Assembly (NCBI GenBank): GCA_022592445.1
Contig: JABYQR010000179.1
Coordinates: 1-64,000, forward strand
Direction of reading: 5' to 3'
Source: Cytidiella melzeri
Lineage: Eukaryota > Basidiomycota > Agaricomycetes > Polyporales > Irpicaceae
Length of the DNA stretch: 64,000 nucleotides
A program made the position numbers and the translations under genes. Each line of letters opens with the position of its first letter. Positions within the stretch are counted from its first letter, which is position 1. Below are positions 11,463 through 22,098 of the stretch, one piece after another. The notes under the pieces were generated by a model. It ran no database searches and was not told the origin of the DNA. It was given only the letters and a program-made list of their open reading frames with translations.

Positions 11463-12182
11463 CAGGGCTAAGCTACAATTGGTAGATTAGAGACGGTGAT
11501 GTGTTAGCCTGATGATGGTGTCGTTCTCCTTGAGAGATGATGGGTAGCCTTCGCTTGCGTGCAACAGGCAGGCTTTACCGGTCGTTGAGAGCGTGCGGTG
11601 AGTCGTAAGAATTCAAGACTTTCTTGATTTCTTACGACTCACCGCACGGAAGTCGAGAGAATCGAAGTGGATTGGCCATGCGTCGCGGGGTGTGTAGCCA
11701 TGCTTGCTTCGACTAGGCAGTCGAGCATGAGCGGACTCCAACCCACATGTTGAGGATCGAGGGAGGAAGAGATACTGCCAGTGGAAGAAGAGAATGATGT
11801 TAGTCATCGGGAGGAGTGGTGGAATCCGGGAGGTTGCTCACCAGAACAACTGTATCTCAGTCGGACGTCTCATTCTCCGAGTCGGAGAGCAGGTGTGTGT
11901 AATCCCGCAGGCCGTCCTCGCTAGGAGCATACGGATCGTGGTCAAGGTAAGACGTGCACGATCCAGAAATAGCGGACTCGGACAGCATGCTTGGGCCAGT
12001 CGACCGTCCCAGCTTTGCACTAGGCATCACGTTGGGTATAAAGTCCAAACATGGCGCTGAGTCGGCTCTAACGCTGACCTCCTTGTTGTTGTTGAGATTA
12101 ACGTCTCCTTTCTGTTGCGGTACACCACTTTCCTTCGCCGGCTCGGGAGACGAGGACCTACGTCGCTTCTTCGGCCTTTCCT
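11463..12182 (-). pseudogene. Dispersed gene family R, copy 1: C-terminal fragment
   Basis: Strongly similar to 31083..31870 (copy 2) and to 35090..35600 (copy 3). It retains the 3' untranslated part with its spliceable intron (GTGAGC...ACTAAC...CAG), the acidic C-terminus ending in NETSD on the minus strand, and the Lys/Arg-rich KKRRRSSSPEPAKE segment. Homology stops at 12182, so the N-terminal two thirds are absent. A 36-nt palindrome-creating insertion is present at 11612..11647 relative to copy 2. The LINE poly(A) end lies 240 bp further on. Confidence 0.8.
11593..11647. repeat. Perfect 19-bp inverted repeat with 17-nt loop
   Basis: Arms 11593..11611 (GTGCGGTGAGTCGTAAGAA) and 11629..11647 are exact reverse complements. 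Copies 2 and 3 of the host repeat lack the second arm, so it arose here, for example by templated repair. Confidence 0.9.
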
Positions 12183-12420
12183 AGTCTCGGTTCCAGACGT
12201 CAGTGTTGAGCCAGTATCGCCAACCGCGACACTAGCCCGACAGAGGCAGGGGAAAGGGACACTTACCTGCTGTTGGTTGGTAGTGTTAGGTGTATGCTTT
12301 GGGGGCGAGTAGTGAGAGTCAAAGTCGTATCGATTGCTATAGGAGACATGGGTTTTTATCTACTACTATGAGTGTACAAACAAATATAAATACGGAGCGC
12401 GTGAGCGCTAGTCAGCTTTC

Positions 12421-12447
12421 TTTTTTTTTTTTTTTTTTTTTTTTTTT
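12421..12447 (-). other. LINE 3' poly(A) tail
   Basis: An uninterrupted run of 27 T on the plus strand, 122 bp beyond the ORF2 stop. It marks the 3' end of the minus-strand LINE. Confidence 0.9.
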
Positions 12448-12569
12448 GGAAGAGTGTGCGCCGTCACGCGTGACGGTGCTGGCGGCAGGCAGTCAACAAT
12501 GTCGACTCCACATTCCGCCCACTGTAGTAGGGGAGTTTCACCCCATCCATCCAAAGGGGAAAAATGCCT

Positions 12570-15500
12570 TTACGCACAAAGTGTGGGGCTCGGCGCACCC
12601 TGTCCACCCGGTAGAGGGTGGATTATTACAGGGGGCCCATACCCACTAAAAACCCGATGGTCGATCCAGTCTAAGGGGAGGTCGCGATCGCGGTTGAGGA
12701 CGTTGCTCCAGGTTCGTAGGACCAGTTGTTTTGGTAGTTTCCGTTGACCGTATTTTGGTTTTGTCAGCTCGCTGTCCATGGTGACTCGTATGTTCATTGC
12801 CGTCATCCACTTCCGGTCAATTTCTCTGATGGAGTGTGTCTCCCCCTCGCGGTCGATTCGTCTCTCGCAGCGTAGTCTCCAGATGAGGTGGGTGGACTCG
12901 GTCATCATGATGCGGTAGAACCGCGATAGGCCCGGTTGGCGTTTCCCGTCGGGAGTGGTGAAGTCGGCGAGTGGTGCACCGAGTAAGTTGCCAATATGCT
13001 TGCCAGGCCATGGGTTTGCTGACGCTTTTAGTTGCCATAGTGCTTCGCAAAGGGCCCAGATTCGAGTGCAGTCTGGGGCGACACATTCGGCGAGAATGTG
13101 ATTAATTGAGTCTTCCTCGTCACAGAGGTTGCATGTGCTCCGTTCTTCGAAGGTTGGGATGTGCGTCCAGAATTTACCTACTTTCAGTGAGTTGTGCATA
13201 ACCCTCCATAGGAAGTCAGAAATTTTCCTGCTAATGTCGTTGTGTCGGAGGCTTTTCCAGATGCGGCTTCGGGTTGGGTAGAAACCTCCTAGGTGGTCGT
13301 GCACGCAGTGGTACGTTCTATCGAGGTTGTCTTCCGCTGCCGGTCGCGGTTCTGGCGGGCGCGCCATCCGAACTCGTTTGTACGCGATGGCTTGTGTCAG
13401 GGATGACGCTTTCACACCGGTAAGGTTCCAGTTATTTGGGACTTGCAGATCTATGTTTGTGGGTGGCTCGAGGTGTGCACCCTGGCTCGCGAGGTCGTCC
13501 GCCCCATCGTTTCCGATGGAGCCGGAGTGCCCCTTTACCCACTCGAATGTTGTTATTGCAGACCTCCGTTGCAAGTGGTACGCCGCACTTTGGAAAAGGT
13601 CAGCGTTGTCAACACCGGTCCATCCTCGATCGCGCCATTTTTGGAGGTGAGTAGTTAAACCGTCAATTGCATATCTTGAGTCGCTGACAATGTGAAGTGG
13701 TCTGGACGGGGGTGCTAGGGCAGCGACACGTTGTATGGCCAGTATTTCACCAGCCTGGTTGGTCTGTGTGGGCCCTGGGACTCTGATGGCTGTGTTGCGT
13801 GGGTCTCCTGTGCCATACCATATTCCGGCTCCGGCGCGAGCATTCGCGGCGCCGTTGTTCAGGCAGGATCCGTCAGTGTATACCGTGAGGATATCCCTAC
13901 TGCGGATTGCGGGGGTTGGTGGTCGGTGCGCTGGTTCGCACGATGTGATTGCGGGGTTTGTGAATACTCGGAATCCGTCGGAGACGTTATCGCCTTCGGT
14001 CACACTTGGGTTAAAGGTGAGTGAGGATCCCTCGATCCTTGCCCTTCGGTTTTTTTCCTTTCTGTGTCTGGTTAGTGTAAGTTTGTCATCTGGCGGGTTG
14101 GCTGTTGGGTGCCATTTATTATGTAGGTTGTTCAGCAGTCTTGCGGCTGTTTCGCAGCATTTTGATGGGTGCGTGCATCCTAGTCTTTCTTTGTCTTGTG
14201 TACACATCTGACACGAGCATGTAGGTCTGCCTGTGTGGTGTGGGAAGTCCGGGCGCGTTCGCTTCAGAACATCCAGAAGGTCACCGACGGTGAAGACGCC
14301 ATGGTTATTGAGCAGGCATTGGCCGGAGGCAGAGTGGATCAGTCTTCGAAGAGGTTCTTTAGCACCTACATGGTGCCAGATTGGTAAGTCATTTTTTAGT
14401 TTGGGTGATATCTTAATAGCGGCTAAATTTGTGTTGTATTTGTCGGCAACTTTCACCATTCGTTTCAAGGATTCGGGGAGGTTTGATTTGGGGTGGACGC
14501 TCGTGCGCCACGTTTGAGTATAGACCATATCTTTCTCGTCCGACAGTACGCAGCTGTCGGCTACCAGAGTGTTTCTCGCTATGAGGTGATCTGCTATGTA
14601 CGTCCAGGTGGGTCGTTTGTTGTCTCGTCGTAGGTATGTGGCGAGCCAGGTGAGCTCCACTGCTTCGTTCCGCGCTGCTAGGTCGAGGAGTTTTAGCCCA
14701 CCGTCTTCGAAGGGCATCGCCAGGGTACTGGCATTGACCGGTGGCGCCCTTTTTTTGTCCCAAATAAAGTCTTGGATGATCTTGCGTATCAGGGTTTCCG
14801 TCGCTTTGGGCATGCCTTGGACTTTGGTTAGGTATTGGGTCATACCTGCCACTATCATTTGCACAATCAGCCGTTTGCCTTTTAGTGTGGGTTTACACTT
14901 GCTCCATCGTTTCAGAGAGGTGTTAATTTTGTTAATGACAGGTGTCCACGGTGTTTCAGCGTGCGTGCGGTTGCCTATCCAGGCACCCAGCATGCGTGTA
15001 GCGTTACCGTCCGGTATTATACGGACGTCATTTGGTAGGGGGTTTGCATTTTGTGATAGTCGTCTGGTATTCACGACTGATTGGCGGTATTCCAGTGTTC
15101 CGATGGGTATGGCAATTGTTTTGTCCTTATTGAATTTTGCGCCAGATGCCATGCACCATGTGTCGAGGATATGTTCCAGGTCTCCGAAACTGTCGTTTTC
15201 GGAGAGGAAGGATGTCGTATCGTCTGCAAACAGTGACACTACTGATCGGCTTGGTGCCTTAGGGATTTGTATTCCGCGGATGTTTGATGCGCGTATCATG
15301 CATGCTAATGGTTCAATTGCCAGGTCGAAGAGCAGGCAGGACAGTGGGTCTCCTTGCCGTACCCCCCGGGTGACTCGAAAGGGTGTACTAAGTTCCCCAT
15401 TGATGATTACTGTTGTATATGCGGAGCTGTATAGTGCTTTTACGGTGTTGCGGAAACGGTGAGGTACTTCATGTTTATCCATTGTTTCCCAGAGGTAATC

Positions 15501-17849
15501 ATGTTTCATTTTATCATAGGCTTTCTCTTGGTCAAGGCCTACTATGAGTCCGTTGTTTGCTTCCGCTTCTGCAAAATCGACCATGAGTGAGGTAAGTCGT
15601 ATTTGGTCAGTTATGCTCCGGCCTTTGATAAAGCCTGCCTGGTCTTCGTGGATGATTGTAGGTGCGTGGGTTGCAAAGCGGGCTGTGAGTGCTTTGGAGA
15701 AAATTTTATAGTCTGTGTTAAGAAGCGTGATTGGACGGTAATTCGCAATGTCTCGTGTGTTCGCTTTATTTGGTTTCAAGATTGGGCACATCCAGCCCTC
15801 AGCAAAGGTGGATCCCGTTGCCATTCCGTGATTTTCAATATCATTATAAACAGCGGTGAGTGTTTTAACCACGTCAAATGTCGGTGTGTCTGACGTTCGC
15901 AACTTCTGGTACCGCTGATCTAGGGATTTCCAAAGTTCATAGGGGAGGCCATCCAGCCCTGTCGCTTTTCCGGACTCCGACGTTCGCAGCGCAAGTCGTA
16001 CAGTGGAGGCGTTGGTGAGATCTGCGAGGTCTTCCTGGGCGTGTTGTGGGAGGACTCGTTCAGTGCTTGCGATGACCTCATTTATGGTGGCTCTTCGTGC
16101 GTCGCTGTTGATTGGGTTATGATCAGTGTACTGAAGGTCATTGTGATAGTTGCGAGCCAGTTCAGCCATGCGATCTGAACGGGTCTCGACTAATGTCGGC
16201 TGGTCTGGGTCTTCAAAAGTTTGTTCGAGTGCAAAGACAATATCGCGTGGCCGTTTTGTGGCATTTATTTTTGACCAGTATTTACTGATTGTTTCACCTT
16301 CCAGACGATAATTCGCTGCAGTGGCTACACGGGTCCTTTCAGCTCGTGCAGTGGTGAGTTCGTTTATCTTGCGTTGGATCATCACAATGGGGAGGTCTAG
16401 CGGTTCTGTGTTGCTTTGGTTTTGGTCGTTCAGAAGCGATTCCATTTGTGTCTGTAAGGTGCGTATTTTGGCTTCAATCTTGGGTACCGCCACCCTTGCG
16501 CGCTGTCGGAGTTTGTGTTTAAGTTCCTGTTTAAAGGTTTGATAAAGTGTTTGCGGGTTATTTTCCGCGGTTCGGTCTGTCTGGCAGAGTTGTATTTCTT
16601 CTTCCAGTTTGAGTCCGCGTATATGGATGAAGTTACTGATTTCCTTGTCTTGTAGTAGCACGGTAGGCATGACCCATCGGCCAGGGCCAACGAAAGGGGT
16701 GGCAGGGTCTGAGAGACGTACGGAGGCAAGTTGATGGTCTGTCTCTACTCCTCCAGTGTCGGAGATGGTCCAGTCTACGGCTGTGGATAGGAGCGGTGAT
16801 GTTAGGTATATTCGGTCTATTCGTGATTTACTTCCTGCGGCTGACATTCCATAGGTGTACGCGCGAGTGTGAGGGTGTGTTGTACGCCACCCATCAGTGA
16901 GTTCAAAATCTTCTGTGATTTGTTTCAGAGCCTCAACCGCTGTTTGTTGGTCTTCGTGGCTTGGTCGCCGGTCAATGGAGTCTTCGACTAGATTGAAGTC
17001 GCCGAGGACGATGTCAGGTTTATGCAGCCCTTGATCTTCAAACTCTTTCTGGATATCGTGCCAGAACGCTCCGTTTGTTGTTGGGTCATTTGGTGCGTAT
17101 ACTGCCAGGATGTGTATTGCTGAGTGCTTATGCCAGTGGACTTTAGCTAGGATCGCTCTTCCAGGTATTATTTGCCATGTCTGAAGACCTTCGGTAGATA
17201 CGACGTCACGATTGAATACTAGCGCGACTCCATGGGCATTGGGTCGGAGGACATTTGCAGAGTTCTCGATACGCAGCCTCCTGCCGTAGACTTGATGAAG
17301 TTGTTCTACGTGCGCATCGGTTAGGTGGGTCTCTTGCAATGCAAGTACACCTAGTTTTCGTTGTTTCATGAGGTTGCTGACATGTATCCATTTGTTTTTA
17401 GGGTCGCCTATCGCCCTGGTTCCATGCCCTCTCATGTTTAATGTTGCAATCTGGATGTTTGCATACGTTTTTTTCCCAATGTGTTTCTTGGTTCTTCTTT
17501 TACGCCCGCAACGTTGTCTCGTCTCGGTAGCGTTTCTCTGACTTTCGCCCGCAGATGCGTCTACTAATATGGGTAGTGGGGCTCTGTTATGTTCAATGTT
17601 GTGCAAGTTTTGTCGAATATCACTCAAGAGGGCTTCAATCTCCTCTGCGTGAAGATGGGGTCCACCTGCGTTCGTCCCTGACCCTTCATTGGTCGGGAGG
17701 GCGGCGGTGTGTCCCGCCCGATCTCGGGGCTCGGGAAGGCTGTCACCATGACCAGAATATTGTACCGTAGTGTTTGTTGGTATATTAGTGGGCTCCGGTT
17801 GTACCATACCTGCATACGGAGGTAGCAAGTAAGGGAGGTAGATAACCAT
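12570..17849 (-). CDS. LINE ORF2: AP endonuclease, reverse transcriptase, RNase H
   Basis: 1759 residues with a true ATG at 17849 and no internal stop. Domains in order: an apurinic-type endonuclease (LNMRGHGT near residue 135, QETHLTD, GDFNLVEDS near 282, SRIDRIY, TDHQLASVRL); a reverse transcriptase whose catalytic box is FADDTTSF near 874, preceded by GFIKGRSI and GVRQGDPLS; RNase H (VYTDGSC near 1323, SDSRYAI near 1386, WVKGHSG near 1435); and a C-terminal zinc-binding segment (CNLCDEEDSINHILAEC near 1570) typical of fungal and plant LINEs. All catalytic acidic residues that I can identify are present. It nicks DNA and reverse-transcribes its own RNA at the target. Confidence 0.95.
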   Translation of the reverse strand: MVIYLPYLLPPYAGMVQPEPTNIPTNTTVQYSGHGDSLPEPRDRAGHTAALPTNEGSGTNAGGPHLHAEEIEALLSDIRQNLHNIEHNRAPLPILVDASAGESQRNATETRQRCGRKRRTKKHIGKKTYANIQIATLNMRGHGTRAIGDPKNKWIHVSNLMKQRKLGVLALQETHLTDAHVEQLHQVYGRRLRIENSANVLRPNAHGVALVFNRDVVSTEGLQTWQIIPGRAILAKVHWHKHSAIHILAVYAPNDPTTNGAFWHDIQKEFEDQGLHKPDIVLGDFNLVEDSIDRRPSHEDQQTAVEALKQITEDFELTDGWRTTHPHTRAYTYGMSAAGSKSRIDRIYLTSPLLSTAVDWTISDTGGVETDHQLASVRLSDPATPFVGPGRWVMPTVLLQDKEISNFIHIRGLKLEEEIQLCQTDRTAENNPQTLYQTFKQELKHKLRQRARVAVPKIEAKIRTLQTQMESLLNDQNQSNTEPLDLPIVMIQRKINELTTARAERTRVATAANYRLEGETISKYWSKINATKRPRDIVFALEQTFEDPDQPTLVETRSDRMAELARNYHNDLQYTDHNPINSDARRATINEVIASTERVLPQHAQEDLADLTNASTVRLALRTSESGKATGLDGLPYELWKSLDQRYQKLRTSDTPTFDVVKTLTAVYNDIENHGMATGSTFAEGWMCPILKPNKANTRDIANYRPITLLNTDYKIFSKALTARFATHAPTIIHEDQAGFIKGRSITDQIRLTSLMVDFAEAEANNGLIVGLDQEKAYDKMKHDYLWETMDKHEVPHRFRNTVKALYSSAYTTVIINGELSTPFRVTRGVRQGDPLSCLLFDLAIEPLACMIRASNIRGIQIPKAPSRSVVSLFADDTTSFLSENDSFGDLEHILDTWCMASGAKFNKDKTIAIPIGTLEYRQSVVNTRRLSQNANPLPNDVRIIPDGNATRMLGAWIGNRTHAETPWTPVINKINTSLKRWSKCKPTLKGKRLIVQMIVAGMTQYLTKVQGMPKATETLIRKIIQDFIWDKKRAPPVNASTLAMPFEDGGLKLLDLAARNEAVELTWLATYLRRDNKRPTWTYIADHLIARNTLVADSCVLSDEKDMVYTQTWRTSVHPKSNLPESLKRMVKVADKYNTNLAAIKISPKLKNDLPIWHHVGAKEPLRRLIHSASGQCLLNNHGVFTVGDLLDVLKRTRPDFPHHTGRPTCSCQMCTQDKERLGCTHPSKCCETAARLLNNLHNKWHPTANPPDDKLTLTRHRKEKNRRARIEGSSLTFNPSVTEGDNVSDGFRVFTNPAITSCEPAHRPPTPAIRSRDILTVYTDGSCLNNGAANARAGAGIWYGTGDPRNTAIRVPGPTQTNQAGEILAIQRVAALAPPSRPLHIVSDSRYAIDGLTTHLQKWRDRGWTGVDNADLFQSAAYHLQRRSAITTFEWVKGHSGSIGNDGADDLASQGAHLEPPTNIDLQVPNNWNLTGVKASSLTQAIAYKRVRMARPPEPRPAAEDNLDRTYHCVHDHLGGFYPTRSRIWKSLRHNDISRKISDFLWRVMHNSLKVGKFWTHIPTFEERSTCNLCDEEDSINHILAECVAPDCTRIWALCEALWQLKASANPWPGKHIGNLLGAPLADFTTPDGKRQPGLSRFYRIMMTESTHLIWRLRCERRIDREGETHSIREIDRKWMTAMNIRVTMDSELTKPKYGQRKLPKQLVLRTWSNVLNRDRDLPLDWIDHRVFSGYGPPVIIHPLPGGQGAPSPTLCA

Positions 17850-18419
17850 CTGCCCCGTGGTGGATTTATGTCTAAGTTAACATGTTATTTAGTTCGGCTC
17901 TAAATCACAGGTAGTTTGAGACTTTGGCTGGACTGCAGCCCACGGTTGGTCCAAGACCTGAAAAGGTCACCGTGTCGATACATTAAGGAGTATCATCCCT
18001 CCCCTCAGGCTTTCCTGTTCGAGCAGTAAATGTGGGCCTGGGGGGTTGGTCGACCGGGTCATTTTAAGACGAGACGTTCCGGCCTCCTGTTCGTCATGTT
18101 GTAGTCACTACGAGGTCAGTTGCCGATCTGTCCAAGTTCGCAGCACTATGGTATCAGTAAGGTCTCTTGTGCGGTCAATCAATGCAATTTCTTCTCTAAG
18201 GAAGAGGCGTATGGCTATGTGGGCATATAATATTATTGTGATTCTTTCGGGATGCGGTATGCTGGTATATTATGTAGTGGAGGAGAGCGGTGCTAACTGA
18301 ATTTGTAATCGTCGAGTATGGTACGAGAGTATGAGACATGCCAGTATGCTAAGAGGTTGTTCGTGCGTTCGATTGCTGCGTTGAAGGGTATGAAGGGGCG
18401 GAGGTACAACGCTATACTC

Positions 18420-19559
18420 CTATTCGTCCGATAGATTAAGAGGTTTGGCCAACGGTGTGGTATTTGTCGGTGCTTCGTAAGGACCAGCTGGGAGAGCTTG
18501 GTCGTGCTCGGGCTGATGAGCGGTGGGTTCATACTGTTTGCATGTACCGTCTGAGTTTGACGTCTCCGTGATCGAAGAGGCCAGTTGGTACGAGAGATTA
18601 GTGCCATTCCAACCTTGGACGTCCTGGAAGGGGCATATTTGTCGTGGGTGGTCAACGGCTCCACACCCGCAGCAGGGGTTGTCAAGGTTCGTTGATTTGC
18701 AGAGCTCGCCGTTCGGGCCCACGAAGTTGAGCGTTCGGATATGGTTTCTGATGATGCGCCAGAGGTTGAAGTCGTCGGTAGGTATATTCATGTATAGGCA
18801 TACACGAGGAGTTCGACGCCCTGACATTGTGCGCAGGTCGAGTATGGTGGTCTGTGCTGTGTTGACTACGGCGTGGAGTGCGTCCTCCTTGCGCATATGC
18901 CGATAGGTGGGGTGGGAGTCCGTGACAATTTTGATGAGTTCGGAGATGTAGTCGGACGTCAGGATGGTGTTAAGGATGTTCTGATGTATGGCTTCCTTGT
19001 CGTTGACTTCGGAGTAGCCAGCAATCATTGTGAGGAAGGTTTGGTGGGAGTGGAAGGGCTCGTATACGGAGAAGGTAATTCGTGGGTCTCTCATCGAGAA
19101 AACGTCTTGCTCGAGCAGGAAGTGTTTTGCTTCAGCTGAGAGGTTTGAGATCGAGAGCGTTTCCGGGGCCCATTGCCCTGTGTTTGTTGCCAGGGATGGG
19201 TTGGCCGGGATAACTCGTACAGTTGGTCTTTCGTCGTGGAGTAGAAGGAGTGAGAGGCCCTTACGGAGGTCTGCAGCTGTGTTCGTGTTTTTATTTCGCG
19301 TTGGTGCATCCCAGATAAAGGCCAAGATAGGGTCAGAGTTGTCATCGAGGACTGAGATTATCCCCTCCGGGCTGAGGTATCCCAGTCGTCCTAGAGGGTC
19401 ATCGGTATGGACTTTCGGCCAGCCTTTTGGGGGCGTTGCGGTCCAGATTTTGTAGGTGGTAGTGGGTGTGTCGACTGGTGGCGGGTCTGTCGTCGCTGGG
19501 TTGGCAGGTTTGGGCTCTGGGGGCGCAGCTTTCCATCGCGTTTCAACACAGCTCACCAT
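18420..19559 (-). CDS. LINE ORF1: Gag-like RNA-binding protein
   Basis: About 379 residues from the first in-frame ATG at 19559; an in-frame stop lies just upstream. There is a Pro/Thr-rich N-terminus, a helical middle, and a CCHC zinc knuckle near residue 300 (CCGCGAVDHPRQIC, matching CX2CX4HX4C), followed by a polar tail. Such ORF1 proteins coat the LINE RNA. The start codon sits in the 22-bp tandem repeat, so the first residues are encoded by repeat sequence. Confidence 0.85.
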   Translation of the reverse strand: MVSCVETRWKAAPPEPKPANPATTDPPPVDTPTTTYKIWTATPPKGWPKVHTDDPLGRLGYLSPEGIISVLDDNSDPILAFIWDAPTRNKNTNTAADLRKGLSLLLLHDERPTVRVIPANPSLATNTGQWAPETLSISNLSAEAKHFLLEQDVFSMRDPRITFSVYEPFHSHQTFLTMIAGYSEVNDKEAIHQNILNTILTSDYISELIKIVTDSHPTYRHMRKEDALHAVVNTAQTTILDLRTMSGRRTPRVCLYMNIPTDDFNLWRIIRNHIRTLNFVGPNGELCKSTNLDNPCCGCGAVDHPRQICPFQDVQGWNGTNLSYQLASSITETSNSDGTCKQYEPTAHQPEHDQALPAGPYEAPTNTTPLAKPLNLSDE

Positions 19560-19625
19560 GTGTTTCGTCACAGCTCACCATGTGGTTCGACACAGCTCAC
19601 CACACGGTTTCGACACAGCTCAAAA
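19540..19625. repeat. 22-bp tandem repeat, about four units, at the LINE 5' end
   Basis: Units around CACAGCTCACCA recur at about 19540, 19560, 19582 and 19604 with a few mismatches. The array overlaps the start of ORF1 and probably lies in the LINE 5' region. Confidence 0.85.
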
Positions 19626-20494
19626 GTCAGGGAGACAGAGAGACAAAGGCAGAGACGGTCGCGGAGCTCCCTGAGGCAGTCGCTGGAGCTCCTGCCAAAT
19701 ATAGTAGTTTTGTACGTAGGCTGGTTTCGGACAATGATGGCGCGGAATGTTACTTTGAGTGAGGTCTGACGTCTGGTCTATTTCGCCCTATTGGGTGTAG
19801 ATGTGGTTTCACCCACTTCTGACAAAGGTCGGTCGTTTTGCGGAGAAATGCGCGAGAGAATTCTGCCTCTCGTCGTTCGTATTTCCTGTACTTAAATACA
19901 TTTTGATAAGTACAGGAGTCATAACTGATACAAAATAAAGACGGTCGAATGTATTCAACACGTCTAGAGGCAGGGATGTGATGTGCAGTTGTAATCCCAC
20001 TTGCCATCGTAAGAACCTAAGACACACGAGCGAAGTGAGTTAATCCAGGTGCAAAAGAGAAAGAGCACAATTAGCATAATGACTGTACCTAAGACACACG
20101 AGCGAAGCAAGTTAACTACAGGTACAGGCTGTGAGCATATTGCATATGTGAGAGACATCAAAGAATACTCACTCCAGGTGCGAAAGAGAAAGAGCACGAT
20201 GGAGTGTCAGGAGCGGGGGTGAAGGTATATAAGACAGAGCCCTCAGGCAACCCAAAAAGGAAAATCTGTGATACAGATGTGTCTGCGTGAAGAAAGAACA
20301 ATAGAGCAACCATATACGGAAAACAAAAGAGAGTCCGGTAACTACGAGTCCGTGAGCCGGAGCTGAAAAGCTATTACAAAAGGATCGAGAAATATGAGTC
20401 ACTTATAGTACAATAATTGAACACAACAATAATCGAGTCAGGTAATTGGAAGAACAAATAATCGGCCGAACCTGGATAAGCTAGTTGTACAACA
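19626..20494 (-). repeat. Probable 3' LTR region of the gypsy element, with internal direct repeats
   Basis: On the minus strand a purine-rich GGGGGTAG tract is followed at 20494 by TGTTGTACAAC, the arrangement of a polypurine tract and LTR start. The region lacks coding capacity and carries repeated modules: CCTAAGACACACGAGCGAAG at about 20026 and 20090, and AGGTG(C)xAAAGAGAAAGAGCAC at about 20050 and 20175. The far LTR end and a matching 5' LTR were not found. Confidence 0.45.
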
Positions 20495-20629
20495 CTACCC
20501 CCTTGTTAAGACTTTCGTCTCGAAAGCTATCATGAAAAATAACGGAAAAGAAATAAGAAACAGAGAAACTTATTAAGCCTAATTGGGAGCAACCAACACG
20601 CAATTCACACCGCCGCGCACCTAGCGTTT

Positions 20630-21096
20630 CTTAATTGCTCTTGTTTGTCTCGTCGTCGTAGGTTGTTGCTTGCATGCCACAAAGCTCCTTCGTCGCGTTG
20701 TCCAGGAAAACAACGGCGAAGGCGGTCTCCATTGTATAGGTGTCGAAGGACATAACCAGATCTGGTTTGCAGCTGGTAAGTATTCTTTCCAGTGATTGCT
20801 CAAACAAGGAAGGGGCCGTCCCAGCAAGGATGTAGCTTAGTGGGGGATTCAAACTTACGTTTTACCAGGTCACCGACACCGATTGCCTCCTCCTTGTAGG
20901 TCTCCTCTTGTCTCTCAGCTTCCCTCTGTAGGCAAGCAAATGCCTTGTTGTTGGCCTCATCTTGGAAGCGACTGAGGTCTTGAATATGCTCGAGTCGCTG
21001 GATCCAAAGGGCTTCAATCTCCTGATCGGTAGGAGAAGCACGAACAATGTTGTAGACATGATCATTGGGAAAACGTGGATGTCGTCTGTATGTCAT
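20630..21096 (-). pseudogene. Gypsy integrase C-terminal remnant
   Basis: Minus-strand frames continue past the integrase core with a basic helical stretch, then VGDLVKRKFESPTKLHPCWDGPF, the SH3-like region that follows gypsy integrases, and a degenerate tail in another frame ending near 20640. Confidence 0.7.
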
Positions 21097-21111
21097 GTAA
21101 AACAGGGACGG

Positions 21112-21738
21112 TCAGAGCGATGGATTGTGATGCGCGTGATGCGCAAGAAGGACATCTGGTAAGTACTCGTCCCATTGGTTCTGTGAACTTGGAGCACATA
21201 CCCTGGCTAACATTTGTACTAGTGTATCATTGAACTTCTCCAGCCGACCATTGGTCTGAGGATGGTAGGGTGTGGTGTGAATGTGTTGGACACCTAGCCG
21301 CCGCAGGAAATTTTGCACAAGGTACGACATGAATTCTTTGCTGTTGTCAGTGAGGATGGCGGCAGGCTTACTGTGCATAGCTATGACATAACGCAGGAGG
21401 CTCATGACGGATTCAGCCGACCAAAGAGGCAGCGCATTGGCAATGGTGAAGTCAATACCAAGATCCATACCGGTAATCAAGTATTGGTTTCCTCGAGGGG
21501 TCTTTGCGAGGGGTCCCACAAAATCAAAAGACCAAATGTTGCCAGCACCGACGCGAGGTAAGGGATGCAATGTCTGCGCTGTAGCGGGTTTGCAGCGAAC
21601 AAACTGACACTGATTGCAGGTCTTCACAATTTGCTCGATGAGCTCGGTGACAAAAGGAATCCAGGCGCGTCGGCGAAGCGCAGGAGTGACCGAGGATACC
21701 CCCAAATGCCCAAGATCAAGGTGGACCTGTTGTACCAA
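21112..21738 (-). pseudogene. Gypsy integrase fragment
   Basis: This fragment contains the zinc-binding HX3H...CNQC module and the integrase core. The core carries the catalytic acid in SFDFVGP, the second in ILTDNSKEF and the third in GRLEKFN, preceded by PYHPQTNG. The D,D,E triad is therefore still visible, but the frame is broken on both sides. In an intact element the enzyme would insert element cDNA. Confidence 0.9.
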
Positions 21739-21825
21739 GGCTTCTGCATCTTCAATTGATGGAACACATACTGTGAGTTCAGTATTGTTGACTTGAACGA
21801 TTTGATGTAGTTGACCATTGACAAT

Positions 21826-22098
21826 TCAATAGTTTCCATATCCAACAGTGTCTGGCTGCCTTCCAGCGTTCAAGTCATCCTTGTACTGGGCCAAGGTGTT
21901 GAACAACGGTGATCGATCTGGTGATGCTTGAAGGGCGTACAGCGGATTTGCAAATAGAGGCTCGAGAGTCTCAGAGTCTGCCACTTCTGAGAGACCCCCT
22001 CGTCGCGACAAGGCGTCCGGTGCAAGCTGCGCCCAACCAGGGCAGTAGATAATTTCCACGTCGAAATGTGCAAGATTGTCGATGAAGTGAGCGAGGCG
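21826..22098 (-). pseudogene. Gypsy RNase H distal fragment
   Basis: RLAHFIDNLAHFDVEII followed by LAPDALSRR is the conserved end of the gypsy RNase H and connection region. Its proximal half lies at 23722..24060, separated by the nested insert. Confidence 0.85.

Larger units (their letters stand above)
12421..19625 (-). mobile_element. Two-ORF LINE (Tad/L1-like), apparently full length
   Basis: On the minus strand the order is a 22-bp tandem repeat (19540..19625), ORF1 (19559..18420), a 570-nt spacer, ORF2 (17849..12570), a short 3' tail, and a 27-nt poly(A), seen as T at 12421..12447. Both ORFs are uninterrupted over more than 6.4 kb, which indicates recent insertion. The endonuclease-RT-RNase H order with an N-terminal zinc-knuckle ORF1 is that of fungal Tad-clade LINEs (family knowledge). 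The 5' boundary is uncertain, and I could not find a convincing target-site duplication. Confidence 0.9.
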
